DNA of 64,000 nucleotides from Pseudoips prasinana (lineage: Eukaryota; Arthropoda; Insecta; Lepidoptera; Nolidae), in assembly GCA_951640165.1 (NCBI GenBank), contig OX621264.1:5027001-5091000 (forward strand), read 5' to 3'. The position numbers and the translations under genes were made by a program. Below the pieces are notes generated by a model, which saw only the letters and a program-made list of their open reading frames with translations, searched no databases and was not told where the DNA came from. Of this stretch, positions 62,026 through 64,000 are shown piece after piece (within the stretch, counting starts at the first letter, position 1; the number at the start of each line of letters is the position of its first letter).

Positions 62026-62738
62026 TTTAATATAAATATTTTGGAGAAAAGCACAATAAGTTGCAATTTATTAAATTTGTTTAAATCCTATCATTTATAT
62101 CACAATTTTACAGAACCAACTAGAGTAACTGCTACAAGTGCTACATGCATTGATAATATATTTAGCACTGTAAAACCTTTATTTAAATCAATAATCAATA
62201 AAATTCAGTCAGATCATTCAGGTCAGTTGGTAACTTATTCAAATGCTCCAAAAATTAAAAGAAAACTTATAAGCTATATTCCATTTAGTGAAAACCGCTT
62301 AGACAAATTTAAATGTAATATAGTAAAACAAATAGCATGGCTGCCCTATCATGATAATCCGGATCACTTGTACAACTCTTTATTCAATTTGATTAATGAT
62401 GAGTTCTGCACAATGTTCACACCCAAACAACTGTCTGTAAGTGACCGTCTGGAATTCAGTGATTGGGCAACTCCAGGCATCTATAAAAGTCGGAATCGGT
62501 TGTATGAATTGTATGAAGAAAGATCCCATAATCATAATACAGAGTTTCAAGAATATGTGAAACAATATGCCAAAACATTTAGACGAGCCTGTACCGCTGC
62601 TAAATCTTTGCACATAAAAATATACTTAAATCTTCTACAAATATAATCAAAACTACTTGGAAGATAATTAATGCTGAGACAGGTAAAACAAAAATACGTA
62701 GTCGTGATTTTAACTTAGTAATAAACAACATAGATATT
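62026..62738 (+). pseudogene. LINE endonuclease/linker fragment, split by mariner
   Basis: The frame 62041-62646 encodes the end of an endonuclease (FTEPTRVTATSATCIDNIF, then QSDHSGQLVTY with the catalytic Asp-His) and the linker to the RT (DWATPGIYKSRNRLYELYEE). A frameshift near 62620 leads to TNIIKTTWKIINAETGKTKI in another frame. Coding sequence is cut at the mariner insertion (62740). Confidence 0.8.
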
Positions 62739-62739
62739 A

Positions 62740-64000
62740 GGTCTTTACCTATGAAATTGCCGTTCTGCAGTACTGGCCATTTCAAATCAAAATAATTTTT
62801 GTTTGGCTAAGAATTCTAATTTCAAATTAATTTTATTTTAAAAACATGGATTCTTTTTTCCAAAAGTAGTCATTTCTTTATTGATTAGTGTTACATTTTC
62901 ATCGCATTTCAATCTTTTTCGTCATCATGGATACGTTAAAAATTCGAGTAATTATGGAATATGAGTACCGTCGTGGCAGCAACGCGGCACAAGCGGCACG
63001 CAACATCAACGACGTTTACGGAGCTAACACTACAAACCAACGCACCACCTGTTATTGGTTTGCTCGCTTCCGTTCTGGAAATTTCGACCTGAAAAATGAA
63101 CCTCGCGGTCGTCCGAAGACTTTGGTCGACAATGACGAATTAAAGGCGGTTGTGGAAGCTGATGATACACAATCTACGGCTGAATTAGCAGCAGCTTTCG
63201 ACGTTAGCGTCAAAACAATATTGGTCCATTTGCGTCAAATTGGCAAGGTAAAAAAGCTTGACAAATGGGTGCCCCACGAACTCAATGATCGCCAGCGCGA
63301 AGTACGCGTCGAGACGTGCCTTGCACTGCTCAACAGACACACAAATGAAGGAATTTTGAACCGCATTGTTACCTGCGATGAAAAATGGATTCTGTTTGAT
63401 AACCGCAAGCGCTCAGCAAGTTGGTTGGATCCTGGTTCAGCACCTAAACAATGCCCTAAACGAAAACTTACCCCTAGAAAAGTGATGGTCACTGTTTGGT
63501 GGTCTAGCGCCGGTGTGATTCATCACAGCTTCTTACCAAACGGGGTGAGCATTACTGCAGATGTGTACTGTGAAGAACTGAGCACAATGATGGAGAAGCT
63601 GGCGCATCTCCAACCAGCATTGGTCAATCGCTCGTCTCCGCTGCTCCTGCACGACAACGCGCGACCTCATACTGCACAGCAGACGGTCTCCAAGTTGCAA
63701 GAACTGGGGTTGGAAGCTCTCCGTCATCCGCCCTACTCACCAGACCTTGCGCCTACAGACTACTACTTTTTCCAGAATTTGGATAACTTCTTGGCGGGAA
63801 AAAAATTCAATACCCGAGAGGCAGTACAAAATGCCTTTGAAGAATTTGTTGCCTCCCGTCCAGCTGATTTCTTTAAGAAGGGCATCAATAAACTGCCACT
63901 GCGATGGCAAAGATGCATTGATTGCATGGGTGATTACTTCGATTAATACAAATAAAAAAATTCATGAAAAAAATTCGTTTAAATTTTTTCATACAAAACG
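62740..64000 (+). mobile_element. Mariner element copy 2, cut by the window edge
   Basis: TA at 62738-62739, then GGTCTTTACCTATGAAATTG. By comparison with the 1282-bp copy at 32174 it should end about 21 bases beyond the window. Inserted in a LINE fragment. Confidence 0.95.
62927..63946 (+). CDS. Mariner transposase (DD34D), intact, copy 2
   Basis: 339 aa, identical in protein to copy 1. It shows WVPHEL, TCDEKW, LLHDNARPH and YSPDLAPTDYYFF with D-34-D spacing. ATG at 62927 was chosen over an upstream GTG at 62888. An HTH region precedes the catalytic domain. The TAA stop at 63944 is followed by a short 3' UTR and the right terminal repeat. Nothing visible disables it. Confidence 0.96.
   Translation: MDTLKIRVIMEYEYRRGSNAAQAARNINDVYGANTTNQRTTCYWFARFRSGNFDLKNEPRGRPKTLVDNDELKAVVEADDTQSTAELAAAFDVSVKTILVHLRQIGKVKKLDKWVPHELNDRQREVRVETCLALLNRHTNEGILNRIVTCDEKWILFDNRKRSASWLDPGSAPKQCPKRKLTPRKVMVTVWWSSAGVIHHSFLPNGVSITADVYCEELSTMMEKLAHLQPALVNRSSPLLLHDNARPHTAQQTVSKLQELGLEALRHPPYSPDLAPTDYYFFQNLDNFLAGKKFNTREAVQNAFEEFVASRPADFFKKGINKLPLRWQRCIDCMGDYFD

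Noticed and set aside
62888..62926. 13-residue N-terminal extension of the mariner transposase from GTG
   Set aside because: Animal genes do not normally start at GTG, and the ATG at 62927 (33268 for copy 1) matches the expected mariner N-terminus.

Overview
The window looks like nuclear DNA of a moth or butterfly (Lepidoptera). It is AT-rich and intron-dominated, and it is packed with tRNA-headed SINEs, RTE-type and Jockey/CR1-type LINE ends, Lep1-like Helitron ends (CTAG-T), mariner elements and palindromic MITEs that I associate with lepidopteran genomes. The order assignment rests on recognising these repeat types, not on a search. There is no bacterial-style gene organisation.

The only host gene I can support is on the + strand: a Chip/Ldb (LIM-domain-binding) cofactor with eight coding exons spread over 46 kb (5249..51622). 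All splice sites are GT-AG, the phases are consistent and the product is 370 aa. Coding exons: 5249-5403, 26315-26390, 31489-31591, 34823-34995, 35671-35871, 37171-37294, 50401-50519, 51461-51622. They encode in order a Tyr/Pro/His-rich N-terminus, the dimerisation domain, the Ldb/Chip conserved segment, a basic nuclear localisation signal and the acidic LIM-interaction domain. A TATA box (4785) and a 5' leader with several short upstream ORFs precede exon 1. A degenerate tandem repeat follows the stop codon.

Everything else is repeats or unassigned sequence. Names used here: SINE-A (head GACGGGCC...), SINE-B (head TCACCGTAGCC...), SINE-C (head CCTCGTTGGTCTAG...), Rep-A/Rep-B (elements starting ACCGGCCAAGTGCGAG or similar), Rep-C (TTGGCAGACGGGTTGGCGAT), Rep-D (a ~190-bp satellite-like unit) and RTE-end (3' ends of RTE-like LINEs). 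Layout: 1-3000 tandem repeats and SINE-C; 3000-5248 promoter and leader; intron 1 (5404-26314) holds a long-TIR DNA element with a partial transposase, a 959-aa LINE ORF2 and a 1.8-kb satellite; intron 2 a broken LINE RT; intron 3 an intact mariner and a relic copy of exon 3; introns 4-5 LINE scraps; intron 6 (37295-50400) a LINE with one frameshift, a 77/154-bp higher-order satellite and many MITEs; 51623-64000 the 3' flank, a truncated LINE and a second intact mariner running off the right edge.

Most notable: two virtually identical intact mariners in opposite orientation 29 kb apart, flanking exons 4-8; a fold-back element with ~600-bp, ~98% matching arms around a D-41-D transposase remnant; a higher-order satellite inside an intron; a pseudo-exon 3; a compact stem-rich segment ending in a T run (20826-20962); and an 18-base motif occurring seven times around exons 2-5. 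I did not find a convincing new biochemical system. The novelty is in repeat architecture.
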